Part shown: positions 1 to 6,544 of the stretch, one piece after another | Numbering within the stretch: the first letter of the stretch is position 1 | Layout: every line of letters starts with the position of its first letter | Assembly (NCBI GenBank): GCA_036374835.1 | Contig: DASUTB010000098.1 | Span: forward strand, 1-14,089 | DNA length: 14,089 nucleotides | Origin: DASUTB01 sp036374835 | Lineage (GTDB): Bacteria > Actinomycetota > Actinomycetes > Jiangellales > Jiangellaceae | Reading direction: 5' to 3' | Translations under genes and position numbers: made by a program | The notes under the pieces: generated by a model | The model's input: only the letters and a program-made list of their open reading frames with translations | What the model was told of the DNA's origin: nothing | Databases searched by the model: none

Positions 1-50
1 CTCCGTGACACGGCTGGAGCTGCCCGCGCTGACAGCAAAATCGCAGGTAG

Positions 51-121
51 GGGCCATATAAGACCAAGATCGGTGCACCCTTAGTCCATAGGTTCGGGGT
101 TCGAGTCCCCGGCGGCCCACC
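51..121 (+). other. tRNA-like remnant (3' half of a tRNA gene)
   Basis: Bases 95-99 and 107-111 form a perfect 5-bp T-stem around the 7-nt loop TTCGAGT. They are followed by a 7-nt acceptor strand (112-118) and ACC. The first five bases at 51-55 (GGGCC) can pair with 114-118, but the span between is too short and I find no convincing D or anticodon arm, so this is not a functional tRNA as read. tRNA 3' ends are common integration sites, and the IS481 element starts nine bases downstream. The amino-acid identity cannot be assigned. Confidence 0.45.
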
Positions 122-131
122 TTGTGATCTC

Positions 132-147
132 TCAAGACATCCCGGAC
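132..147 (+). repeat. Left inverted repeat of IS481 element
   Basis: TCAAGACATCCCGGAC here matches perfectly, in inverted orientation, bases 1435-1450. It contains the transposase stop codon. The same tip with one base change appears at 2851-2866. Confidence 0.85.
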
Positions 148-150
148 GGT

Positions 151-186
151 CCGGACCCTGAATTGGGGTCTGGGTTTTTGTGTTTT
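151..186 (+). terminator. Intrinsic terminator inside the left end of IS481
   Basis: An 8-bp stem (151-158 with 166-173, one G-T pair, 7-nt loop) is followed by a T-rich run TTTTTGTGTTTT at 175-186 on the plus strand. It would stop transcription entering the element antisense to the transposase. It lies within the last codons of the transposase. A hairpin sits at a similar place in the second IS481 end (2865-2896). Confidence 0.55.
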
Positions 187-1432
187 GGTTTTGGTCCTGG
201 TGGTCTGCCGAGTGGTTGGTAGTTCCGGGCGGGGTCGATGGTGAGTTCGCGTAGGAGTTCGCCGGTGGCGGCGTTGATGACGCGGATGTGGTATCCGTCG
301 ACGAGTTTGAGGACTTGGGTTCGGGCGTGTTCGGCGCCGATGCCGATGTGGTGCATGGTGCCGTTGAGTCGCAGGCTGAGTTTGCCGTCGTGGTCGACTT
401 TGTCGTTGAGGACTCGCAGGTGGGTGTCGGTGCTGCGGTCGGCGCTGGGGCCGGCTTTCGGGCGGGTGTGGTAGGCGGTGGCCGGGGTTGCCCGGTGTGT
501 GAGCGAGCGGTGTGGGCGGGTGGTGTTGTAGATCTCGACGAGGGTGTCGATCAGGGTCTGTAGTTCGGTGATGCTGGCTGGTTGGTGGGGTTGGGCGGTG
601 AGCCAGTTCTTCATCGTCTGCTGGAAACGTTCGACTTTTCCGCAGGTGGTTGGGTGGTTGGGTCGGGAGTTCTTCTGCATGATGTTGAGTCGTTGTAGTT
701 CGGACTCTAGGGCGGTGCGGCCGCCGGGTTTGCTGGCGAACCGCACGGTGTAAACCATGCCGTTGTCGGTGAGCACAGATCCGGGATGGCCGTGTTGAGC
801 TGTGGTTTCACGGAACGTGGTGAGCACGATCGATGCGGTGATCCTGGTGTGGGCGGATACGTGGAGTGCGTAACGGGAGTGGTCGTCGAGCCAGGTGATG
901 ATCTCGGTGTCGGCGCCGGTGGTCAGCCGGTAGTGGGTGAAGTCTGATTGCCAGGTCTGGTTCGGCATGGCGGCTTCGAACCGGATGTAGGAGGACTTGG
1001 GGCGCTTGTTCGGCTCGGGTTGGATCAGGCCCTGGCGCACGAGAGTGCGGGCTACCGTGCTGACCGATACCGTGGTCTGGTGGCGATGCTCGAGGTGCCA
1101 GGCGATGGTGTCCGGGCCGGCGTCCATGCCCGATTCGCTCAGTTGTTTGCGGATCTGGATGATCAGATCGACTGTGCTTTGAGGTGTCGCTGCCGGGCTG
1201 GTGTGGGGTCGTCTAGATCGGGGTTCGAACGCCGCCTCGCCCTCGGCCCGGTAGCGGGCCAGCAGCTCGTAGAACCTCCGAACGCGAGATCCCGTAGCTG
1301 CGTGCTACCTCTGCAACGCCACGTCCTTCGATCTCGATCGCGGTGATAACCAACCGGGCCTTCGACATGTCCGGAGCGTGTCGGCCGGTAAAGTCCAAAA
1401 CTGGTAAGCCGCGCCGGCTGGTGGACCATCAG

Positions 1433-1475
1433 GTGTCCGGGATGTCTTGACAGATGTGTCCGGCATGTCCTGACG
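1433..1475 (+). repeat. Right IS481 inverted repeat plus adjacent second tip-like copy
   Basis: Two 20-mers, GTGTCCGGGATGTCTTGACA at 1433-1452 and GTGTCCGGCATGTCCTGACG at 1456-1475, match at 17 of 20 positions and are spaced 23 bp start to start. The inner one is the true right inverted repeat. The outer one looks like the end of another IS481 relative or a double transposase-binding site. Confidence 0.7.
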
Positions 1476-2025
1476 GAACACACCTCGGGGCGCGCTTCTC
1501 TGACCAGCAAGTTTGCGGTTCGCTAGATCGCATAGACCGCCAAATGACGACTCGACGCGATGCTCCATCCTGCGCATCAAGGAACATCTCGTGGAGAGAG
1601 GTTCGCCCGGTTGGCGGCGGCCGAGGCTCCTATTTCCGAGGGATTCGATCGCCTGATCGACACCGAAGGCGGGGCGGCCGGGTTGTCGGCTACCCCGTCG
1701 TTGGGTCGGGTCAGGCGCCGACGAACCTGAGCAGCGCTGAACGCGTGGCGGGCGGCGATCGGCGCGCCACTGTCCTGGCCGAGTGGATGGGCATGGAGGC
1801 AATGGATTGCCCCGGTGAGTCACAATTTCTCGCGGCCGATGAGGGTTGGGCTGGTAGTCGCGGTTGGGGTCGATGGGTCAGGTGCATCCTGCACTCTGCG
1901 TTGAGCCAGCTTAGGCGGGTCCGAGCATGCGGTCGCCATGCATCAGACTGCGGCGGCGAAACTGCGTTCTCGACAGAAGGCCAAATCCGACAGCTCATCA
2001 AGGTCACAAGCTGTCTCTTCCCCCA
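1476..2025. other. Gene-poor stretch with relics
   Basis: I see no convincing gene here. The open frames lack family resemblance and clear ribosome binding sites. Two relics can be read: a tRNA-3'-end-like direct repeat at 1483-1505, and a 27-bp exact copy (1847-1873) of a piece of the IS481 remnant at 2927-2953. The minus strand of that piece encodes IDPNRDYQP, the C-terminal motif of IS481 transposases. Confidence 0.5.
1483..1505 (+). repeat. Direct repeat copy 1 (tRNA 3' end / att-like)
   Basis: The 15-mer CCTCGGGGCGCGCTT is repeated exactly at 6700-6714. Both are followed by TCTGACC, with one base of length difference. At the distal copy this sequence is the 3' end of a tRNA-like structure, as expected for an integration core site. 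No integrase gene is visible between the copies. Confidence 0.5.
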
Positions 2026-2038
2026 TATGATCATCTTG
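2003..2038 (+). promoter_or_regulatory. -10 element for a leaderless transcript
   Basis: TATGAT at 2026-2031 is a good -10 hexamer. A start site about seven bases later would fall on or next to the GTG at 2038, and no Shine-Dalgarno sequence precedes that GTG. The -35 candidate (GTCACA at 2003-2008, 17-bp spacer) is weak. Leaderless transcripts are common in actinobacteria. Confidence 0.45.
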
Positions 2039-2670
2039 TGCATATCTACGCCGACGACATCATCCGTCGTTCCCGGCAGATCATCGCCGACGTGTTGGGA
2101 ATCTTGTGGTGCGTTGGCGCACTGATCATCGCTTGGGGCATCTACTTCATCATTGAACTGCTCGGCCGGCCGGGCGAGGCTCTCGAGGACGCTGGTACCG
2201 GGATGGCCGGCAACCTGCGCAACGCCTCGGACCGGTTGCAGGATGTGCCACTTGTCGGGGACCCAGCCGCCTCCCCTCTCGAAGGTGCGGCCGGCGCGGC
2301 GGATCGGCTGGCGGATGCCGGCCAGTCAATGCAGGACACCGCCAGGCTGATCGCCATCATTGTAGCGCTGCTATTCCTCGCCGCCGCCTTCGCTGCCGCG
2401 GCCCTGGTGTGGGTTCTCCCTCGGCTGCTCTGGGTCCGCCGCGCCCGTGAGGCGCAGGCAGTGCTGGCCACCAGCGGAGGGGTTGAGCTCCTCGCGATGC
2501 GGACGCTCGTCCGGCGCCGCCTGTCGCAGCTGGCCAAGCTGGACGGCGACATTGTGGCCGCCTGGCGGCGCGCCGAGCCGGCGGCCCTGCGTGACCTGGC
2601 CGCGCTCGAGCTACGCCGCCTGGGCCTCCATCCACCATCGGCGCCGGCAAGCACGGATCCGGAAACTTAA
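2038..2670 (+). CDS. Conserved actinobacterial two-TM membrane protein
   Basis: A 210-residue membrane protein of unknown function, of a kind I recognise from many actinobacteria. It has an N-terminal HIYADD segment, TM1 at about 18-40, a non-membrane segment of about 60 residues (41-102) with the conserved-looking PGEALEDAG and DVPLVGDP motifs, TM2 at about 103-127, then a basic, helical tail ending ALELRRLGL. I chose the GTG at 2038 because the homology begins there and a -10 box sits just upstream. The open frame runs further 5' to 1927, but those 37 residues look non-coding. It stands alone between IS relics with no operon partner and appears intact. The tail is rich in Arg and Ala with strong third-position G/C, supporting real coding. 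Confidence 0.8.
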   Translation: MHIYADDIIRRSRQIIADVLGILWCVGALIIAWGIYFIIELLGRPGEALEDAGTGMAGNLRNASDRLQDVPLVGDPAASPLEGAAGAADRLADAGQSMQDTARLIAIIVALLFLAAAFAAAALVWVLPRLLWVRRAREAQAVLATSGGVELLAMRTLVRRRLSQLAKLDGDIVAAWRRAEPAALRDLAALELRRLGLHPPSAPASTDPET

Positions 2671-2748
2671 ATCAGCGGAGCCGCGGAGACCGCGCGCCAC
2701 TGCGCGTACCGGCCAACTCCATGCGGGTAGGGAAGGCCTGACGCCCAC

Positions 2749-2848
2749 TCCGTCACCTTCTGCTGTGCCGCGAAGCAGCAACTGGCACCGCATTGGGATC
2801 TGTCCATCTACCTTGATGTGACCCCGGAGGAATCACTTCGCCGAGCCC
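2749..2848 (+). pseudogene. Uridine-kinase-like fragment, truncated by an IS481 end
   Basis: The plus strand encodes QLAPHWDLSIYLDVTPEES followed by LRRA, which matches the WD-sL-V-EE-RR segment found in uridine/nucleoside kinase (P-loop) proteins. The resemblance stops at 2848, directly where the IS481 tip TCTCAAG begins at 2849. Upstream of about 2749 I cannot follow the family, so only about 33 codons of a kinase remain. No P-loop is present and no activity is expected. The identification rests on one short motif. Confidence 0.5.
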
Positions 2849-2990
2849 TCTCAAGACATACCGGACGACCGAACCCACGTTTGTGGGTTCGGTCGTTCGT
2901 GTTTAGTGGTTGGATCGGTCGCCCGGTGGGCTGGTAGTCGCGGTTGGGGTCGAGGACGAGTTCTCCGGTGGCGGTCGGCTCGCACGCCGG
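2849..2990 (-). mobile_element. IS481 3'-end remnant
   Basis: A second IS481 left end: the tip TCTCAAGACATACCGGAC (2849-2866) differs by one base from the element at 130. It is followed by a hairpin and by minus-strand codons for TGELVLDPNRDYQPTGRP, the transposase C-terminus. The resemblance fades at about 2990, so nearly all of the transposase is gone. Confidence 0.75.
2865..2896 (+). terminator. Strong hairpin terminator
   Basis: A perfect 14-bp stem (2865-2878 with 2883-2896) closes a 4-nt loop, followed on the plus strand by TCGTGTTTAG. It would end plus-strand transcription from the membrane protein gene at 2038-2670. It lies inside the IS481 end, at nearly the same place as the hairpin at 151-173 but with a different sequence. 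Confidence 0.65.
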
Positions 2991-3014
2991 TGGCCGACCT
3001 GATCACCGTGACGC

Positions 3015-3332
3015 TTACCTGATAGGTCGGTCACCGCGAAGTTGTCGTGGCGCATCCGGTGCTCGCCGCTCCCGTAATGACCTGGTCAGGTAGTACAGGG
3101 CAGCGGCGAGCACGCCAATGTCGTCGAGGTAGATGGGGTCGGGGAACAGGTCGACGGGGAAGATCATGTAGGTCAGCGCTCCGTAGAAGGCTACCTTCCC
3201 GTCGACTCCAAGCTGGCCGAGCGCACGGCGGACCGCGAGCAACCGCTTGGCGAACCCGATGGCAGGGATCAGGGTCAGGACGCCGACTACCACGACGGCC
3301 ACACCCACCCATACCCACGTCTCACCCGACAC
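3015..3332 (-). CDS. DUF1232 (YkvA-like) membrane protein
   Basis: About 105 residues: an N-terminal membrane segment (about 6-26, VGVAVVVVGVLTLIPAIGF), a basic linker, then the DUF1232 core VAFYGALTYMIFPVDLFPD with IYLDDIGVLAAALYYL. The motif with P-D-L-P and a following DD-G is the hallmark of this small family, whose function is unknown. The open frame extends upstream to 3890, but everything before about residue 187 of that frame is IS110 transposase debris. I place the start at the GTG 3330-3332, the first start codon before the membrane segment. No good Shine-Dalgarno sequence is visible, so translation could depend on the upstream fusion. It lies alone on its strand. Confidence 0.7.
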   Translation of the reverse strand: MSGETWVWVGVAVVVVGVLTLIPAIGFAKRLLAVRRALGQLGVDGKVAFYGALTYMIFPVDLFPDPIYLDDIGVLAAALYYLTRSLRERRAPDAPRQLRGDRPIR

Positions 3333-3429
3333 ACTGTCACGGTACCCAGCAGGGACGATAAGAAGCACCGCTGCACGGGCGGCACAGCCGTGATCGCGCT
3401 TCACGGCGAATCCCAGTAGACGGATATCG

Positions 3430-3929
3430 AATCTCGATGTCCTTATGAGCGCGATCGATGAGTACTTGGCGTGGGCGCGACGGGTTGACGCCGCAGCCTG
3501 ACGACGGGTCTCGCCCGAGGACGCGTCGAGTGGGGCGGTGCCGGTCCAGGACGCGAACCGGTTCCGGTCGGCGAAACGAGCGACGTCGCCGACGTCGGCC
3601 AGGATGCGTGCGGCGACGACGGCGCCGACACCGGGGAGGTCCATCAGGTTGGAGCCGCGCTCGGTGACGATGGCCTTGATCTCGATGGGGTGAGGGCCTT
3701 GACCTTCTTCTCGATCGTCATCAGGTTGGCAAGCTCGTCCGCGGCGACGCGGCGGCGAGTCTTCCCGACAACGTCGCGAGGACGCACGCCGGCGAGAAAT
3801 CGCCTTGGCCTGCAGAGCGGCGATGTCCTTCTTCGCCTGGCCAGGGGCCAGCTCGGCCAGCAGCTGCTGCAGCCGGTTCACACTCGCCACCCGCTGATTC
3901 GACAGCTGGTCACGGTGGTCGACGAGCTA
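3430..3929 (-). pseudogene. IS110-family transposase remnant (transposase_20 region)
   Basis: The minus strand encodes the C-terminal half of an IS110/IS1111-type transposase: LVDHRDQLSNQRVASVNRL, then KKDIAALQAKAI, then the signature NLMDLPGVGAVVAARILADV and RFADRNRFASWTGTAPLD. Between residues AKAI and IEIKAIV the frame is shifted. The correct reading (LAGVRPRDVVGKTRRRVAAD) lies in another frame and is restored by a compensating change, so two opposite indels are present. After SSGE the homology decays. The N-terminal DEDD catalytic half is absent, so the element is dead. It continues in frame into the DUF1232 gene. Confidence 0.8.
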
Positions 3930-4079
3930 TATCCGCAGCCCCCCGAGTCGCGTTTTTGGGGCGCGCGGCCGCTCGGGCGGTGTGTCGTCGAAGTCGCTTG
4001 CGTTGCCGTCGGGGTCGCGGGGAGTTCATATGCGGCACACCGCCACGAGTTTGCCGGTGTGATGGTGATCGTCGGGGTT

Positions 4080-4350
4080 CTATGGTTCGAGGTTCCAGAT
4101 GGCGTCGATGGGTAGGGCGTGGAGTCGATCTCCGTAGGGCAGGGTTTGTTGGCCGGTATATAGGACGTAGCCGGCGATGAATCGTTCGCCGAGCCTGGCT
4201 TCGAGGTGGCGCAGGCCGGCGAGGTTTTCGCTGCGTATCGTTGATCCGGCTTTGACTTCGATGCCGATGATGCGGCCGTCGGCGGCTTCGAGGATTCCGT
4301 CGACCTCGACCTTGGGCTGGAGGGGATGGACCCGGACCGGGATCTCCTCT
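4080..4350 (-). pseudogene. DUF4143 C-terminal fragment (copy A)
   Basis: Codons 4083-4313 encode 77 residues, starting KVEVDGILEAADGRIIGIEV and ending DAIWNLEP, that differ from copy B (5781-6011) at only six positions. The D-(E)VK arrangement resembles the PD-(D/E)XK-like nuclease fold found at the C-terminus of DUF4143 proteins, which normally follow an AAA+ ATPase domain. Upstream (4350-4470) the frame stays open but no longer resembles the family, and the whole ATPase half is missing. It is a relic. The near identity with copy B points to recent duplication or to insertion of two related family members. Confidence 0.75.
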
Positions 4351-4473
4351 GATACCGCGTGACACCGACGCGTCGGCGCACGCGGATAGCGGCATGTCCG
4401 GTAAACGGCGCCGATCTCCCTCGCATCCACGACGAGGTCCGCGATCGGCACCTGCCGTAGGGGTTTCGTGGAC

Positions 4474-5370
4474 CTACCTGGAGGCCAAAGTCTGGTCCAG
4501 CCAGGCGAGCATGGTTTCGATGACGGTGTGATCGTGGGTTGTGTCGTGGCCCAGGTCGGGGAATACCTCGACGGTGAAGTCGCGACCTTGTTCGGCTTCG
4601 ATGCGCTCGAGGACTTCAACATCGAGCGCGGTTGGTTGGGAACCGTCGCGCGCTCCGTAGATCCACAGGCCGGGTACTCGGTAGGCGCGCAGGAGTGGCC
4701 GGGGGTCGAAGCCGGAAGGTCCTTCCTCGCGCACCTGGCGCAGGATGTTCTCCATGTCGATATCGGAGGGCAGGAGGTACGGTTCGCCGGTGAGATCGCT
4801 GTAAGTGATCTCCTCGCCTACACTCACAGCCGACCCGGACAGGATCACCGTGTAGGCGACCTTGGGTGAGCGGGCGACCATCTTGGGGATCACCCACCCG
4901 CCCTGGCTTACCCCGAGGAGACCGATCGGACCGACGTCGTCACGTCCTGCGAGTGCGTCGACAGCGGCGAGACCGTCCGCTGTGAGCGTCTCGAAGTCAT
5001 CGTCTTCGTCCGGGCAGCATTCGCCCCCCGAGTCACCCACGCCGCGCTTGTCGTAGCTCATGACCGCCATGCCGGCCTCGACGAGGGGCGTGGTGATCCA
5101 GGGGCTGCCGAAGCCGAGGCGCGGCATCTCGCCGCTGCCGTGGAGGAACACCATCGTCGGATGCGGTCCCTCCCCCAGTGGTTGGTAGAGCGTTCCGGCG
5201 AGGGTGGTGCAGCCACTCTGGAACCGCACCTCCGTGGCGACGTGGTCATCGTCGCGCTCGGGTGCTTCGTACCGCGGCGGCGACGCGGCGCATTGCTCCT
5301 CCAGACTCGCGTCGCATGCGGCAACGAGCAGACCCAGCGCAACGACTGCGCAGGCGACCGGGACTCTCAC
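4474..5370 (-). CDS. Alpha/beta-hydrolase lipoprotein
   Basis: A 298-residue secreted hydrolase. The N-terminus MRVPVACAVVALGLLVAAC is a lipoprotein signal with lipobox VAAC (Cys19), so the mature protein should be anchored on the outer face of the membrane. The alpha/beta-hydrolase features are in order: oxyanion segment LHGSGE (76-81), SYDKRGVGDS (105-114), nucleophile elbow GVSQGG (Ser155), acid YGARD (Asp242) and His275 (LGHD). This suits an esterase, lipase or peptidase, and the substrate cannot be read. Start is GTG at 5368-5370, with only a weak GGTGA upstream. The gene looks intact although it lies between two DUF4143 relics and IS debris, so it may be cargo of, or a survivor within, the decayed island. 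Confidence 0.85.
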   Translation of the reverse strand: MRVPVACAVVALGLLVAACDASLEEQCAASPPRYEAPERDDDHVATEVRFQSGCTTLAGTLYQPLGEGPHPTMVFLHGSGEMPRLGFGSPWITTPLVEAGMAVMSYDKRGVGDSGGECCPDEDDDFETLTADGLAAVDALAGRDDVGPIGLLGVSQGGWVIPKMVARSPKVAYTVILSGSAVSVGEEITYSDLTGEPYLLPSDIDMENILRQVREEGPSGFDPRPLLRAYRVPGLWIYGARDGSQPTALDVEVLERIEAEQGRDFTVEVFPDLGHDTTHDHTVIETMLAWLDQTLASR

Positions 5371-5777
5371 GTCACCAACTTATGTACCGGCGTGAGGTGC
5401 GTCGACTGATGATGAGCCTTCAGTCGGCCTTGGCGACCGCATCGACGCTGAGGTCCGTGATTCGCTTTGACCCTCCCCTGTCGGCGGCCATGGAATCTCC
5501 CTCCAGTGACAACGGTCTGGAGAGTCGAACCCTGAGGTGTGCCGTCTTTGTCCGTTTTTGTGCGGGCGGACCTGAAGGTCAGCATCTACCAAGCATGAAC
5601 CTGCTCTTGGGCTTGCTTGGCGCCGCGTTCAATGCAGCCAGCCTCATCGGGCGGCTGTCGCACGAGCCGTGACGCGGTCCATGGCACGGCGGACCGGTTC
5701 ACCGGCCACGATGTGTCCGCTGACGAGCAGCCACACGAGCTGTGGTGACCGCGTGGCCATAGTCATAAGAGTGTTGT
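5371..5777. other. Stretch without a recognised gene
   Basis: About 400 bp separate the hydrolase from the second DUF4143 relic. The short open frames on both strands resemble no family I know. The only item with a good ribosome binding site is a 23-codon frame on the minus strand (5420-5491), listed separately. Confidence 0.5.
5420..5491 (-). CDS. Possible 23-aa small ORF upstream of the hydrolase
   Basis: A minus-strand ATG (5489-5491) is preceded by GGAGGG at an ideal 7-nt distance and encodes MAADRGGSKRITDLSVDAVA plus KAD before TGA. The stop is about 50 bp from the hydrolase start on the same strand. It could be a leader peptide, or the surviving start of a gene broken downstream. No family is recognised, and the length alone makes chance possible. 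Confidence 0.3.
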   Translation of the reverse strand: MAADRGGSKRITDLSVDAVAKAD

Positions 5778-6500
5778 CTATGGTTGGAGGTTCCAGATGG
5801 CGTCGATGGGTAGGGCGTGAAGTCGATCACCATAGGGCAGGGTCTGTTGGCCGGTGTAGAGGACGTAGCCGGCGATGAATTGTGGGCCGAGTCTGGCTTG
5901 GAGGTGGCGTAGGCCGGCGAGGTCTTCGCTCCGTATCGTTGACCCAGCTTTGACCTCGATCCCGATGACACGGCCATCGGCGGCTTCGAGGATTCCGTCG
6001 ACCTCGACCTTGTCTTTGGTCCTGCAGTGGTGGAGCCGGACTCGTTCCTGGGTCCAGGTGAGTTGGCGGGCCAGTTCCATCAGGACGAAGTTCTCCATGA
6101 GGGGCCCGGCAGCACTGCCGGGTTTGCTGAGTCGTTGTGCGTCTTGGCCGAGTAGTTGGCAGGCCAGGCCGCTGTCCACGAAGGTGAGCTTTGGGGTGCC
6201 GATCGCGCGGTGGGTGTGGCCTGTCGACCAGGCGGGAATCTGTTTGATCAGGAATACCGCGGTAAGCAGTTCGAGGTAGCGGTTGAGGGTGTTGCGTGGA
6301 ATGCCTGTCTCGCTGGCGACGGTGCCGGGCACCAGCAGGCTGCCGGTGCGGCCGGCGAGCAGAGCGAGCAGCTGGTGGAGCTGGCTGCGGCGTTCGATAG
6401 CAGATAGCTACATCACGTCACGTTCGATGAGGGTGCCAAGGTAGGCGTCGAAGAAGGCGGTTCGCCCGGCCGCAGGTTCCATGGACGCCTCGCCGCTAGC
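5778..6500 (-). pseudogene. DUF4143 ATPase-family protein, N-terminally truncated with an in-frame stop (copy B)
   Basis: The open frame from 6332 down gives the DUF4143 region: a winged-helix-like segment (ASETGIPRNTLNRYLELL), FLIKQIPAWS, KLTFVDSGLACQLLG, GPLMENFVLMEL, then the nuclease-like VEVDGILEAADGR with IGIEVKAG. Homology continues upstream in the same frame (AFFDAYLGTLIERDV, then IERRSQLHQLLALLA) but is interrupted by a TAG at 6408-6410. It ends at a further TAG near 6501-6503. The N-terminal AAA+ ATPase half, with the P-loop, is missing. Family members use the ATPase plus DUF4143 arrangement and are often found in mobile islands. The fragment is about 240 codons of a usual 400 or so. 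Confidence 0.82.
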
Positions 6501-6503
6501 CTA

Positions 6504-6544
6504 GTGGACGTTTGGCCGCAAGGCTCGTGGACATCTGGCCGCAA
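6504..6544 (+). repeat. Two-copy tandem repeat at the DUF4143 break point
   Basis: GTGGACGTTTGGCCGCAA (6504-6521) and GTGGACATCTGGCCGCAA (6527-6544) differ at two of 18 positions and are 23 bp apart. They start at the point where DUF4143 copy B is cut off, so they may be the terminal repeats of a lost insertion sequence. Confidence 0.55.

Larger units (their letters stand above)
132..1368 (-). pseudogene. IS481-family transposase (DDE integrase core), frameshifted
   Basis: Reading from the ATG at 1366-1368, the product starts MSKARLVITAIEIEGR with an HTH segment (VAEVARSYGISRS) typical of the IS481 N-terminus. One extra base near 1273-1280 shifts the frame. The second frame resumes as YELLARYRAEGEAAF and runs to the stop at 132, giving about 410 residues overall, the usual family length. 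The catalytic triad is present in the 331-aa part that starts at 1127: D62 (QSDFTHY), D121 (LTDNGMVY) and E166 (GKVERF). The stop codon TGA lies inside the left inverted repeat. The shift is +1 with no slippery heptamer in view, so a broken gene is likelier than programmed frameshifting. The 331-aa part alone lacks the DNA-binding HTH. Confidence 0.88.
130..1452 (-). mobile_element. IS481-family insertion sequence, frameshifted
   Basis: An almost complete IS481-type element of about 1.32 kb, bounded by inverted repeats sharing a perfect 16-bp core TCAAGACATCCCGGAC (132-147 on plus; 1435-1450 on minus). The right tip reads TGTCAAG and the left tip TCTCAAG. It carries a single transposase gene on the minus strand that has lost its frame near 1275. 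No convincing target-site duplication flanks the tips, which suggests an old insertion or later rearrangement. The right tip is followed by a second, tip-like 20-mer (1456-1475), suggesting insertion next to an earlier IS481 end. Confidence 0.85.

Noticed and set aside
1215..1235. GGGGTTCGAAC resembling a tRNA T-arm
   Set aside because: It is inside the transposase coding sequence (EAAFEPRSRR), and the stem does not close.
1213..1300. Programmed frameshift in the IS481 transposase
   Set aside because: The shift is +1, no slippery heptamer is present, and IS481 transposases are normally made from one frame. A plain indel is simpler.
1305..1823. Minus-strand 172-codon open frame to the right of the IS481
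   Set aside because: It crosses the IS481 tip, has low-complexity Arg/Pro composition and matches no family.
2142..2654. Minus-strand 170-codon open frame
   Set aside because: It is a shadow of the membrane protein on the plus strand: Arg/Ser/Ala-rich and without family features.
5515..5545. Minus-strand GGGTTCGACTC resembling a tRNA T-arm
   Set aside because: The stem has only two or three pairs and no acceptor or anticodon arm is found.
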